A stretch of 64,000 nt of DNA from Symbiodinium natans (Eukaryota; Sar; Dinophyceae; Suessiales; Symbiodiniaceae), in contig CAJNDS010002079.1 in the NCBI GenBank assembly GCA_905221605.1, positions 1,786,001 through 1,850,000 on the forward strand. The letters run 5' to 3'. Below the pieces are notes generated by a model, which was not told the origin of the DNA, did not search any database, and was given only the letters and a program-made list of their open reading frames with translations. Shown one piece after another: positions 1 through 9,479 of this stretch; the stretch's first letter is position 1, and each line of letters starts with the position of its first letter. The position numbers and the translations under genes were made by a program.

Positions 1-1044
1 GAAGGCCAGGCCTGCGTTTGTTTAGGGTTTAGGGTTTAGTCGAGGACATTGAGGGATCAATGGAGCTTTGGAGGCTTTTAGGGTTTAGGGTTTAGTCAAC
101 CCTAAATCCTAAACCCTAAACTCTAACCAGAAATCCGAGCCTCTGAGGCATTCCCGGCCCCGCCGCAGCACCTGTGAGTGCGCGCGGGAGCGCGAGAACG
201 CAGGGCTCAGGGTTCTGCAGGTTTAGGGTTTAGGGTTTAGGATTTATTAGGGTTTAGGATGGTTTAGGGCTTAGGATGGTTTAGGGTTTGGGGTTACTAG
301 GGTTTTCGGGTTTTAGGCTGTAGGTGTTGGGCCCCGAAACTCAACCCCCAGCGGGCTATCTTTCTTGACAGTAAGAGGAAGCTCGGACCTTACACTAAAC
401 TCAACACTGTACACCCAATACGTCCCCCAAACCCCAAGCTCCCAGGGTTTGCGTTCGATACTCCGACGAAGCCGCGAACCTCGAATGAGGGATCAGTGGA
501 AAAAGGCTGCGCTCCCGCTTGCACATCGGCCAAAGCCCACACGTCCGAAGCACACGGTGTTGGTTTTTTTTGGGAGTAGGGTTTAGGGGTCAGTGTGCTC
601 AGAAAGAAGAGGATGTACGTTTTGCTGCACAGGCATTGCCAACTTAATTTCCTACTTGTGGCATAAACCCTAACCCGCCGCTCTCGCTCTAGAAGCCCAC
701 GTGACTTTGAAGGGCTTGAATTCGTGACTAGAGGCCACCATAAACCCTAACCCCTAAACCCTGAACCCTTAACCCTGAAGCCTAAACCAAAACGCCCACA
801 TCATACCTCAAGCACCACCTGAAGAGCCCACAACCTACTTTGTGTTTGTAGGTCATTACCCTTTCTGGGATTCTTAGGGAAGCAACCTACAGAAAAGTAT
901 GTTTGAAGTTCTTGAGATGAACCCTACAAAGCCCTGAGCCGACCTCATCCCTTCACGTAGAGGATGCTTTCATTGCAGCGCAGGCACTCTGGCGCCGACG
1001 CCAGCAGGGGAGCCCTGTGTAGCTTCTTGCGGGCTGGGCTTCGG
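1..1044. other. gene-free patchwork with short telomeric patches
   Basis: TTTAGGG patches occur near 27-39, 77-95 and 217-295, and CCCTAAA patches at 100-122, 664-676 and 743-790. The DNA between them is of mixed composition with no ORF longer than 73 codons. I recognise no gene. Confidence 0.6.
77..122. repeat. head-to-head telomeric junction
   Basis: Two TTTAGGG units run into TTTAGTCAACCCTAAA and then further CCCTAAA units. The G-rich strand therefore switches from + to - across a few bases. This is the geometry of two telomere ends joined together, although the arrays are short. Confidence 0.5.
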
Positions 1045-1190
1045 GACCCCTAAGGGCCCATGTTTAGGGTTTAGGGTTTAGGGTTTAGGGTTTAGGGTTT
1101 AGGTTGCCATACACTTGGGTTCTAAAGTCTCTATATAGGAGGCACTTTAAGGCCCAAGTCTACCCGGTTTAGGTACATGGACCCTTATAG
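1045..1190. mobile_element. family D foldback element split by a telomeric array
   Basis: The left end CCCCTAAGGGCCCATG (1047-1062) matches the left arm of the uninterrupted family D copy at 32463-32575. Six TTTAGGG units follow (1063-1104). The element then resumes at ATACACTTGGGTTCTAAAG and ends in GGTACATGGACCCTTATAGGGG, as in other copies. The array thus lies inside the left arm just after CCATG. Non-coding; no transposase is visible. Confidence 0.7.
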
Positions 1191-1477
1191 GGGAATAGTC
1201 AATCCACAACACATAGTGCAAACTCCCCCAAAACCAGGCGGGCCGAAAACCCGAGGCCCAAACTGAGCCACCCGCCACTCGCTGGATTGGCTCCTGTGGT
1301 AGCTGGCTTCATTAGGGTTTAAGGTTGAGGGTTTGGGGTTTAGGGTAAGCTTCGTCAGTCACCACGAATGCACTTCTGTATAAGTTTAAGGCTCCCGCGA
1401 TGGCCTCTGCAATGCCTGCGCACAACACGACACAGACAGACAGAGCCACACAACCCTTAGCCGACCGATACTACACC
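1191..1477. other. mixed island
   Basis: Mixed sequence with isolated telomere-like words near 1313-1347. No gene, tRNA or palindrome is recognised. Confidence 0.4.
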
Positions 1478-1580
1478 TTGGGATGTTCCCCCCTATACGA
1501 ACAGTCCTTACTGGGGACTATAATAAGGGGGCTACCATAATCCCTATTCAGGACTGTTAGTATAAGGGGAAGCATCCCAA
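1478..1580. mobile_element. family B foldback element (copy 1, complete)
   Basis: Starts TTGGGATGTTCCCCCCTATA and ends TATAAGGGGAAGCATCCCAA, giving terminal inverted repeats of about 30 bp with internal AACAGTCCTTA / GGACTGTTAG arms. Four related copies occur at 15719, 18006, 25550 and 42030. At about 100 bp with no coding capacity it fits a MITE (non-autonomous DNA transposon derivative). Confidence 0.8.
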
Positions 1581-1639
1581 ACCATGCATCCCAATGAATC
1601 CCAAAGCTGAATCCAAAGACCCCCAAACCCTCAAAGCCG

Positions 1640-2155
1640 CAAACCCTCAAACAATAAAACCCTAGAGCCCTAGAACCCTAGAACCCGAGAACTCTAAACC
1701 CTACACCCTGGAACCCTAGAACCCTAGAACCCTAGAAACCTAGATTCCTAGAACCCTAGAACCCTAGAACCCTAGAACCCTAGAACCCTAGAACTCTAGA
1801 ACCCTAGAACCCTAAACCCTAGAAACATAGAGCCCTAGAACCCTATACCCTAAACACTCGAAACCTAGAACCCTGCACCCTAAACCCTGAACCCTACAAA
1901 CCTAGAACCCTGCACCCTAAACCCCAAACCCTCAGAACCTAGAACCCTGCACCCCAAACCCTAAACCCTAAACCCTCCCTAAACCCTAAACCCTAAACAC
2001 CTAGAACCCTGCACCCTAAACCTTAAACCCTAAACCCTAAACCCTAAACCCTAAACCCTAAACCCTAAACCCTAAACACTTAGAACCCTGCACCCTAAAC
2101 CTTAAACCCTAAACCCTAAACCCTAAGCCCTAACCCCGAAACCCTAAACCCTAAC
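1640..2155 (-). repeat. long CCCTAAA / CCCTAGAA mixed array
   Basis: About 500 bp of telomere-like units. 1660-1860 is dominated by the 8-mer CCCTAGAA; 1970-2150 is mostly canonical CCCTAAA. A block of the type CACTTAGAACCCTGCACCCTAAACCTTAAACC recurs near 1998 and 2075, showing a higher-order duplication. Confidence 0.9.
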
Positions 2156-2219
2156 ATCCGGACCCAAGGCGCCCCACCGCCGTGGTTGGGCAACGGCCCG
2201 CGAGGCTCCGAGTTGAAGG

Positions 2220-2325
2220 CTTAGGGTTTAGGGTTTAGGGTTTAGGGTTTAGGGTTTAGGGTTTAGGGTTTAGGGTTAGGGTTAGGGTTTACGGTTTGGG
2301 ACTTAGGGTTTAGGAGGTTTTTAGG
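2220..2325 (+). repeat. TTTAGGG interstitial array
   Basis: About eight near-perfect units, then decaying units (TTAGGG, TTTACGG). It starts abruptly after non-telomeric GC-rich sequence. Confidence 0.9.
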
Positions 2326-2853
2326 ATTTCACGGCTTTCGGGTTTAACCCCTGGCTTGAGGGTGTAGGGTCTATTGGATCTTGAGTATTTCAGGATTTGG
2401 GAGTCAGAGTTTTGGGCTTTTGTAAGGGCTCTTTGTGGCGTTCACAAAAGGGTTTTAGAGTTTTATGGTTTGGTGTTTGCACCTTTTCTCTGTTATTTCT
2501 TAGATGGCGTGTAGGTTTGGGGCGTTCAGGGTTTCGGTTGCAGCGGTTTTGGACTCAAGGCGCTGGAGACTGACATTGGTGGAAGGTCTGATCAGATCTG
2601 TGGTTCTCTTTGGGGCATCTTATGCAAGGACCATCTATGGTATATACGAAGATGTCTATCGGTCCCCCTGAACCCGCCCCAGTAAAGAGGGTCATTGCTC
2701 GGATGACGAGCCCCTTCTAGTGACCCGAAACCCTAAGTCTTAATGTTTCGCGTTTGGGGGCATACTGGGATTCGGGCGTGGGATTTACAATTTCAATAGG
2801 GTTGGGCCTTCAAGGGCATCGACAAAGTTAAGCGGCTTTTCGGGATTCTGGGA
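2326..2853. other. mixed island without recognisable gene
   Basis: About 530 bp of mixed sequence rich in isolated GGGTTT words. No ORF of note and no structured repeat is visible. Confidence 0.4.
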
Positions 2854-2915
2854 GGTTTAGGGTTTAGGGTTGAGGTTTGAGGGTTTAGGGTTTAGGGTTG
2901 AGGGTACCCTGAACC
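2854..2915. repeat. short TTTAGGG array meeting a CCCTGAA tract head-to-head
   Basis: TTTAGGG and TTGAGGG units run to GAGGGTACCCTGAACC, where the G-rich strand switches. The junction contains GGTACC, as does the junction at 6161-6170. Confidence 0.5.
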
Positions 2916-3063
2916 TCAAAACCTCCGGCCTCTAAGCCCCAACAGCCTGACCCACCCGCCCCCATCCCAGAACCCGCAACCCTAAACCCGAAAGCCCTCA
3001 AAACCCTAAACCCTAAACCCCCAAACCCTAAACACGGAAAACCCGACAAACCTGCGAAACCCG

Positions 3064-3316
3064 ACATAAACCTCAAACCCTGAACCCTGAACCCTGAACC
3101 CTAAACCCTAAACCCTAAACCCTAAACCATCCTAAACCCTAAACCCTAAACCCTAAACCCTAAACCCTAAAACCCTAAAACCCTAAAACCCTAAAACCCT
3201 AAAACCCTAAAACCCTAAAACCCTAAAACCCTAAAACCCTAAAACCCTAAAACCCTAAAACCCTAGAACCCTAAAACCCTAAAACCCTAAAACCCTAAAC
3301 CCTAAACCCTAAACGC
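3064..3316 (-). repeat. CCCTAAA array with a homogenised CCCTAAAA 8-mer block
   Basis: Canonical 7-mers flank about 16 copies of the 8-mer CCCTAAAA at roughly 3163-3298. The block-wise 8-mer suggests local expansion of a single variant, not independent mutation of each unit. Confidence 0.9.
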
Positions 3317-3410
3317 GCCAACGTCTCGTTAGAGCCAAGTCATAGGACCTGACCGTGGCGGCTTCGAGAAGAGGGCCGAGGCACTGAAGCCTCCGCAACG
3401 CAAGGGTGAA

Positions 3411-3735
3411 GGGGGTTTAGGGTTTAGGGTTTAGGGTTTAGGGCTAGCGTTTAGGGTTTAGGGTTTAGGGTTTTAGGGTTCAGGGTTTTGGGTTTAGGGC
3501 TAGGGTTTAGGGTTTCGGGTTTAGGGTTTAGGGTTTCGGGTTTAGGGCTTAGGGTCTAGGGTTTTGGGGCTTAGGATTTAGGGTTTACGGTTGAGGGCTT
3601 AGGTTATTGGGTTTAGGTTTTTTTTGGTTTTGGGGCTTTAGGGGCGGTAGGGGCGGCAGGGCCTAGTCATTTTAGGCTTTATTTGTTTTGGGGCTTTAGG
3701 GGTTTTAGGGTTTAGGGCTTAGGGCTGTAGGGGCT
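3411..3735 (+). repeat. degenerate TTTAGGG array
   Basis: Good units at 3415-3475 grade into variants (TTTCGGG, CTTAGGG, TTTTGGGGC) and then a G/T-rich tail. It looks like an old, decaying array. Confidence 0.8.
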
Positions 3736-3752
3736 CGAGGGGCTGCATGGGC

Positions 3753-3806
3753 CTAAACCCTAAACCCTAAACCCTAAACCCTAAACCCTAAACTTTAAAC
3801 CCTAGG
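3753..3806 (-). repeat. CCCTAAA array
   Basis: About seven units on the strand opposite to the array just before it, separated by a short GC-rich spacer. Confidence 0.85.
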
Positions 3807-4021
3807 GGGGTGTATGGGCTGTGGGGGTGTTGAGGCTTTGGGGGTTCAAGCGTGCGGAGCATTACGGGGCCAAGGTGTCGGGTTTATTGGTTTCAGGGCT
3901 TCAGGGGCGCCAAGGGTTTTGGGGTTGAGGGTTTTTTTTTTTCGGGGCTTTCGGGGTTTTAGGGCTTAGGGCCAACGTTTCCTCAAGGGAGACCTGCAGG
4001 TCAGTGCTTGGAAGCATGAAG

Positions 4022-4162
4022 TACTTGGAGGTTCATGGTATTTACTTATAACTGTACTCAGAACCGCAATTAAAACCCTCTTAGGGCACTTAGTGGGCTG
4101 ATAAGTGGGTTAATACCACACTTGTAATGGGGGGTTATAGGCACCCTGAACCCCCGAGGTAG
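4022..4162. mobile_element. family A foldback element (copy 1)
   Basis: Begins TACTTGGAGGTTCATGGTA and ends CACCCTGAACCCCCGAGGTA. The interior carries the family's TTATAACTGTACTCAGAACC and TGGGTTAATACCACACTTG arms, so the whole element folds on itself. Sixteen copies or fragments occur in this window. TA at both outer edges would fit a TA target duplication, but it could equally be part of the inverted repeat. Confidence 0.8.
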
Positions 4163-4287
4163 ACTTACTAGGAGCTTCTAAATACACCCTTCGCACCCTC
4201 CTAAGATGTAGTTGGGGAGCTCACACGTTTTTTTTTCAAGTCAAGTTCGACTCATCAGGGCATGAAAGGCACCTCCACACCTACGGG

Positions 4288-4359
4288 TTCAGGGTTTAGG
4301 GTTTAGGGTTTAGGGTTTAGGGTTTAGGGTTTAGGGTTTAGGGTTTAGGGTTTAGGGTA
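4288..4359 (+). repeat. TTTAGGG interstitial array
   Basis: Ten perfect units with abrupt borders. Confidence 0.95.
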
Positions 4360-4469
4360 GGGCAAATCTTCAAGTCACTTGCTTCAGGGTCTGCAATGGA
4401 GTCTTGCCTAAAAACCCAAAACCCAAAACTTTTTGGTGAAGAGAAGCAGATCAGAGGCCTCTGCCTTAC

Positions 4470-4489
4470 CCCCCCCCCCCCCCCCCCCT
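4470..4489. repeat. poly(C) tract
   Basis: About 19 consecutive C residues, the first of several long C or G homopolymers in the window. Confidence 0.9.
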
Positions 4490-4718
4490 CCGTCCCCGGG
4501 CGTCCCCTCTGTTTTCCACACGTTGAAAACACTAGGCCCCCAACCTACCCTGCACTTCAGGTTAGGGTTTATATACAGGGTTCAGGTGCAGGGTTTTGGG
4601 GTATGTGGGCTTTAAGTGACGGGCGGTCTGCCGGAACCCTGGGAACGGGGATCCTATACTACTGCCCAACGCGGAACTCAGGGGATGTTTGTGGCCTCAT
4701 TTTGTGCGGTTTAGGCTC

Positions 4719-4873
4719 TACCTGGAGGTTCATGGGACTTAATAACCACTTAGAACTGGGCTTATAATCCTACTTATAATAGGGATAACTCCTATAAGGC
4801 CCTTTAGGGGTATTATAAGTGGGGCTATAAGTACAGTTATAATTGGTTAGTAAGTACCATGAACTTCAAGTAG
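4719..4873. mobile_element. family A foldback element (copy 2)
   Basis: Begins TACCTGGAGGTTCATGGGAC and ends AAGTACCATGAACTTCAAGTA, with internal TATAAGTGGGGCTATAAGTA. Full-length and uninterrupted, so it is one of the reference copies for family A. Confidence 0.85.
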
Positions 4874-5307
4874 GGTTGAGGGTTTAGGGTGCGCCCACCC
4901 AAGAATCGAAGTCCCCTTGTTCGCCCGCTTCTCTCTTTCCCGCAGCACAGCCGCTCAAGACTCACTGCTGTTTGTCCGCGAGGGTGACTCAAGCGAACTT
5001 GCTAGAGGCCTTCCGGTGCAGGGCCTGTGGGGGTTCAGGGGTTCAGGGGTTCAGGGTCTGGGGTTTAGGGTGCTTCCCCAAGCTGGAACATGCAAAGCTG
5101 GGTATCAGTTTGGCATGGTTTGTCATGCCTATAAAAGGTGTTGGGACCCTCAACCGCAGGGTTTCGGGAGACTGAGCCCTTTGCAAAAAGAGCCCCACGC
5201 CTGCAAAACTATCATCTGGCACACTGACCCTACACCCAAAACCCTAAACCACCCTATCAGGTAGAATATACATGCTAATGCCTTCGTGAAGGGGGTCATG
5301 TCTCACT
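4874..5307. other. mixed island with open but unrecognised frames
   Basis: Two overlapping + frames of 67 and 115 codons start near 4917 and 4972. Their products are rich in VQGFRVWGL, which is translated TTCAGGG/TTTAGGG. I see no coding signal. Confidence 0.4.
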
Positions 5308-5373
5308 AGTGGGCAAGGTCATAGAAAGAGCGGGCAAGGTCATATGCAAAGCGGGCAAGGTCATAGGAAGAGT
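5308..5373. repeat. three-copy 21-bp tandem repeat
   Basis: GGGCAAGGTCATAGAAAGAGC-type units start at 5311, 5332 and 5353. Because 21 is a multiple of three, the minus strand reads a seven-residue periodic peptide (MTLPALH-like). That is a by-product, not evidence of a gene. Confidence 0.85.
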
Positions 5374-5765
5374 TTTCCAAAACCCTAAACCCTGAACCCT
5401 AAACCCTAAACCCTGAACCCTAGAGGGGCCGGGGAGACCCTCTTTTTCCGAGGCTCCCGGGTGTGCCCCCGAACAGCCCATATTAGGAAGCATCTCATAG
5501 GTAAAGCGAAAGAACTTGAAGCGGGCGCTTTAAGGATCAGGGTTTAGGGCCCCTAGGGTCTGGAGCCTAAGGTTTACAGAATTTGGGGACCTTCGTGCAA
5601 GTATCCGAAGAGCCCGGAACCTAAACCCTGAACCCTAAACCCTAAACCCTAAACCCTAAGAGCCAGGAACCATGCACACCGAGATGCAGATCACCTTTGT
5701 GGCCAGCCGGGGATCCACTGAAGTCCGAATGTTGCAAAGCAAGGCAGGGGCGCCTCCCCCCGGCT
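5374..5765. other. island with short CCCTAAA patches
   Basis: CCCTAAA/CCCTGAA patches lie at 5382-5430 and 5620-5660. The remainder is unrecognised mixed sequence. Confidence 0.5.
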
Positions 5766-5842
5766 TGGGGTTTAGGGTTTAGGGTCTTGGGTCTTGGGTC
5801 TTGGGTCTTGGGTTTTGGGTTTTGGGTTTTGGGTTTTGGGGG
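5766..5842 (+). repeat. TTTAGGG array grading into TCTTGGG and TTTTGGG blocks
   Basis: Two to three canonical units are followed by four TCTTGGG and four TTTTGGG units. Each variant is clustered, which points to stepwise local duplication. Confidence 0.85.
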
Positions 5843-6090
5843 GTAAAAGCCTAAACCCTCAAATTCCCAACCCCTAAATCTCCAATATCCTAAATGCCTC
5901 AGCCCTTAAGCCCCCAAATCCTCAAACTTTGAACCCGAGAGAGCTCAAGAAGTCCCGCACCCCCGGCCCAAGGGAACTGTTCAGAATTTGGTTAGGCTTT
6001 TTAAGGTTCAGGGCTTGGGGTTTCCAAGCATACGCGCACACTGGCAAGGCTATTGGATTCGGTGGATGTGTTTCTTTGACCCAAAGACAA

Positions 6091-6283
6091 GGCTTAGGGT
6101 TCAGGGTTTAGGGTTCAGGGTTTAGGGTTTAGGGTTCAGGGCTCAGGGTCCGGTGTTTAGGGGGTACCCTAAACCCTAAACCCTAAACCTTAAACCCTAA
6201 ACCCTAAACCCTAAACCCTAAACCCTGAACCCTGAACCCTGAACCCTGAACCCTAAAGCCTAACCCTAAACCCTAAACCCTAT
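6091..6283. repeat. head-to-head telomeric junction with GGTACC at the join
   Basis: About eight TTCAGGG/TTTAGGG units (6091-6165) pass through GGGGTACCCT (6161-6170) directly into about 15 CCCTAAA/CCCTGAA units ending near 6281. The G-rich strand switches from + to - at the palindromic GGTACC. This is the arrangement expected if two telomere tracts were joined end to end. Confidence 0.85.
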
Positions 6284-6404
6284 TCTCTTGAACCACTGAA
6301 GAGGGTGAACCTCGGAGGTTCAGCGGATTCTCGATGCAGCGATCGAAGCCGTCGTGAACGCGCCTTGTAAGGCCAGTGGTTCTCTGGGGTTCCAGGTGCG
6401 AGGG

Positions 6405-6489
6405 TGTCGGGGTTCTAGGGTTCTAGGGTTTAGGGTTTGGGGTTTAGGGTTTAGGGTTTAGGGTTTAGGGTCTAAGCCCTAAACCCTAA
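6405..6489. repeat. head-to-head telomeric junction
   Basis: Eight TTTAGGG-type units run into TCTAAG and then CCCTAAACCCTAAG. The switch occurs within six bases. The right arm is short. Confidence 0.75.
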
Positions 6490-6539
6490 GTTCTCAATGA
6501 GGTTGCGTCTGGCGGGTGGGGGATCGGCATCCTGCATAT

Positions 6540-6765
6540 GGTTTAGGGTTTAGGGTTTAGGGTTTAGGGTCTAGGGTCTAGGGTCTAGGGTCTAGGGTTT
6601 AGGGTTTAGGGTTAGGGTTTAGGGTTAGAAGCCAGCCGGAGTCCAGACCGCCTATCCCATTCCTCCCGCTCTCGCGGTTGATTGATGGTTTAGGGTTAGG
6701 TTTTTAGGGTTTAGGGTTTAGGGTTCAGGGTTTAGGGTTTAGGGTTTAGGGGTTAGGTTTTAGGC
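6540..6765 (+). repeat. pair of TTTAGGG arrays around a short island
   Basis: The array at 6540-6628 includes a block of four TCTAGGG units. A second array covers 6687-6765. The spacer (about 60 bp) is GC-rich and unrelated to either. Confidence 0.85.
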
Positions 6766-7111
6766 GTCAATGCATTCCTGCTCTAAGGTAAACTCGAGCT
6801 TCCAGACGAAGCCCCATAAGGATGAGTAGGAGCTTAGTAGTCCATGACTGGCGTCCAACCCCTAGATACCCCCCCGCCCAAGTTCTTAGATACGTGTGGG
6901 GGCTTGGGGCAACCCAGCAACCCTAAACCCTAAACCCTAAACTATGAAGTAGCGGAGGCCAGGTGCCTGTGCCGGGTCGAGGCATACAAAGCCCTGCCCC
7001 CTAAACACACAGAGCCCTGAACCCCGAAACCCTGAACTTTCTGAACATCCCAAACCCTAAACCCTGAGCTCTAGACCCAAAGAGGACCCAAGCCTCTCAA
7101 ACCTAAGAGGA
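6766..7111. other. mixed island
   Basis: Contains a short CCCTAAA patch at 6919-6942 and scattered CCCTAAA words to 7075. No gene is recognised. Confidence 0.4.
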
Positions 7112-7166
7112 ATACCCTAAACCCTAAACCCTAAACCCTAAACCCTAAACCCTAAACCCTAAACAG
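7112..7166 (-). repeat. CCCTAAA interstitial array
   Basis: About seven perfect units. Confidence 0.9.
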
Positions 7167-7258
7167 TTTCCCTGACCTCCTGTCCAGGCACTCCGCCGTC
7201 GCGTGGGGCAGCTGGGATCTTTATTGGGGACGAAAGGAGGGAGGGACCCAGAGCAGCC

Positions 7259-7437
7259 CCCTTGGAGGTTCAGGGTTTAGGGTTGAGTGTTTAGGGTTTA
7301 GGGTTTAGGGTTAGAAACCCAATCATAAGCGTAGTTGTAACCCACTTCTAAGCTCCTTGAGTAATGCAAATAGGTTCATAATTGGGTCACAAGTACAGAT
7401 ATAATGGGGTTACTAAGTACCCTGAACTGAACCTCTA
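7259..7437. mobile_element. family A element split by a telomeric array (copy 3)
   Basis: The left end CCTTGGAGGTTCAGGG (7259-7275) is followed by five TTTAGGG-like units (about 7276-7311). The element then continues TTAGAAACCCAATCATAAG and ends AAGTACCCTGAACTGAACCT. In the copy at 33361 the same left end reads TTCAGGGCACTTAGAACCC without telomeric units. The array starts in register from the element's own TTCAGGG. Confidence 0.75.
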
Positions 7438-7791
7438 AGCTGCCGGGAAGAAAAAGGGTTTGGGGGGAAATGGTTTAGGGTTTATAGGGTTTAGGGTTGA
7501 GGGCTGCAAGAGTTGGGAGGCAGGGTTTCAGGGTTTACGCTCGAGGGTTGCGGGTTTCAGTCTTTAGAGTTTCAAGTTTTCAGAGTGCAAGCTTTTCAGG
7601 GTTTAGGGTTGAGGGGGTTCACATTCTTAGCCATTCTGAGAAAGCCTCAGAAAGCAATCCCCCCAAAACCCCCAAGCCTGAAAGCCCCCCCAAAAGTGTA
7701 AGCACCTCAACCCTCTAACCCCGGCCACGTAACTTGGGTGATTTGGAACATTTCCTCGTCGCAGACTTGCCCCGTAAACCCGAAACCCTAG
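7438..7791. other. mixed island
   Basis: GTTTAGGGTT words and C-rich text. Overlapping 62- and 73-codon frames are low-complexity and unrecognised. Confidence 0.4.
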
Positions 7792-7901
7792 CCCAGAGGG
7801 TCCATTTGTAGTACCATTATGGAATTAGGTACCCAAAACCTTATTTAGTATGGTTTTTGGGTACCTAAATCCATAATAGTAATACAAATGGACCCTCTGG
7901 G
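7792..7901. mobile_element. perfectly folded palindromic element E
   Basis: The left arm CCCAGAGGGTCCATTTGTAG and right arm CAAATGGACCCTCTGGG are part of about 48-bp arms (TACCATTATGGAATTAGGTA against TACCTAAATCCATAATAGTA) around a 10-bp loop. It is 110 bp and the only copy in the window. A MITE or a recent hairpin insertion is likely. Confidence 0.8.
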
Positions 7902-8001
7902 TAACCCTAAACCCTACATTCGCTGTCCTTTGCTGGCTGCGGCGACGAAGTCGTGGCAACCCTCCGATGCCGCAGGCTCCTCCACTGGCGTCCATGCCCC
8001 T

Positions 8002-8163
8002 GGTTTTTTAGTAGGGAATGGGGAATGAGGTACCTCTATATACCACGGTTTAGGGTTTAGGGTTTAGGGTTTAGGGTTTAGGGTTTAGGGTTTAGGGTTT
8101 AGGGTTTAGGGTTTAGGGTTTAGGGTTTAGGGTACCTCATTCCCTTATTCCCTACTAAGAACC
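8002..8163. mobile_element. palindromic element F with a telomeric array between its arms
   Basis: A 33-bp left arm ending GGGAATGAGGTACC (8002-8034) is inverted at 8131-8163 (starting GGTACCTCATTCCC) with about 30 positions matching. Between them lie TCTATATACCACGG and 12 perfect TTTAGGG units (8048-8132). The array abuts the right arm exactly. Confidence 0.85.
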
Positions 8164-8284
8164 AGCCAGGCCAGGTCAGAGTGTGCCTCATTCTGGGGCA
8201 TCGCAGCCATCGCTGGGAGCTTGTGTGGGTGCGAGCTCACGTTCGGCTGCAGACCCAATGAAAAAGCCAATAAAACCAAACCCT

Positions 8285-8390
8285 CGAATCCCAAACCCTA
8301 AACACTAAACCCTAAACCCTAAACCCTAAACCCTAAACCCGAAACCCTAAACCCTAAACCCTAAACCCTAAACCCGAAACCCTATCCGGG
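8285..8390 (-). repeat. CCCTAAA interstitial array
   Basis: About 14 units with two CCCGAAA variants at equal spacing, indicating that a 35-bp segment was duplicated. Confidence 0.9.
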
Positions 8391-8473
8391 GATTCTATCT
8401 ATAGGGCCCTTACGGAAGGGGGTTCCTACGGCCGCCGAGGCTTCCCTAGCGTTCCATAGGCCCCTAATTTGCA

Positions 8474-8597
8474 TGCTAAACCCTAAACCCTAAACCCTAA
8501 ACCCTAAAACCTAAACCCTGAACCCTAAACCCTAAACCCTAAACCCTAAAACCCTAAACCCTAGCCCTAAACCCTAAACCCTAAACCCTAAACCCTA
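8474..8597 (-). repeat. CCCTAAA interstitial array
   Basis: About 17 units with minor variants (CCTAAAA, CCCTGAA, CCCTAGC). Confidence 0.9.
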
Positions 8598-8741
8598 TAG
8601 TTTATCTTTTGTTAACGGGCCTCTGTGTCTTGCCTGAGTGTTGCAAGGCCAGCCTCTTGTCTGTAGAGTTCTCAGGGGAGGGGGGGGGGGCGTTCCTGAC
8701 TGCTGAACCCGCAACAAAGAAGCACCTGCAACAACAAAAAA

Positions 8742-8926
8742 TAACCCTAAACCTTTAACCCCCAAACCCCAAACCCCAAACCCTAAACCCTAAACCCTAA
8801 ATCCCAAACCCCAAACCCTAAACCCTAAACCCGAAGCCCGAGGATGACGCAACAAAAAAACAACCCTAAACCCTAAGCCCTAAGCCCTAAACCCTAAACC
8901 CTAAACCCTAAACCCTAAACCCAAGA
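8742..8926 (-). repeat. duplicated CCCTAAA arrays with AACAAAAAA leader
   Basis: Two arrays (8742-8835 and 8860-8926) are each preceded by ACAACAAAAAATAACCC / CGCAACAAAAAAACAACCC, so leader plus array appears duplicated. Confidence 0.75.
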
Positions 8927-9035
8927 GCTCTTTAGACCCCAGGCAGCGTCTCCGCAAGAAGCTCGGGAAAGTGCTTCATCAGGAGGAGTTCGAACAGGCC
9001 AGAGCTCTGCTTCGAGTTTAGCCCTAATCGAGCAG

Positions 9036-9214
9036 CTTAGGGTTCAGGGTTTAGGGTTTAGGGTTTAGGGTTTTTAGGGGTTTTAGGGCTTTTAGGGTTT
9101 AGGGTTTAGGGTTTAGGGTTTAGGGTTTAGGGTTTAGGGCTTAGGGTTTAGGGTTTAGGGTGTCGGGTTTAGGGTTCAGGGTTCAGGGTTCAGGGTTTAG
9201 GGTTTAGGGTTTAG
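9036..9214 (+). repeat. TTTAGGG interstitial array
   Basis: About 24 units including a block of TTCAGGG at 9173-9195. Confidence 0.9.
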
Positions 9215-9316
9215 GGGAAAAATCAAACCCCCTTTTGTCTTCGTGTTCGGGACCCCTTGCACCAAGCGCTGCTGAAGTAAAGTTCAGTCACCGGGCAGGG
9301 ACCTTTTCAGGGAGCC

Positions 9317-9435
9317 TACTTGGAGGTCCCACAATAAGTGTAATCAAATTTCCACGCATCATCCCCTAATAGCACCCTAATGGGTTCTAACAAGCGTCAT
9401 ATGCACAGGTGCAATCGGAGCCATGATCCTCCAGT
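9317..9435. mobile_element. family A element, diverged (copy 4)
   Basis: The left end TACTTGGAGGTCCC and the core CCCTAATAGCACCCTAATGGG can be aligned to other copies. The right end is CCATGATCCTCCAGT. Heavily mutated. Confidence 0.5.
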
Positions 9436-9479
9436 GGGGATTTCGGTTTTTCGGGTTTTTAAAAGTTTCCCTGCCTTCG

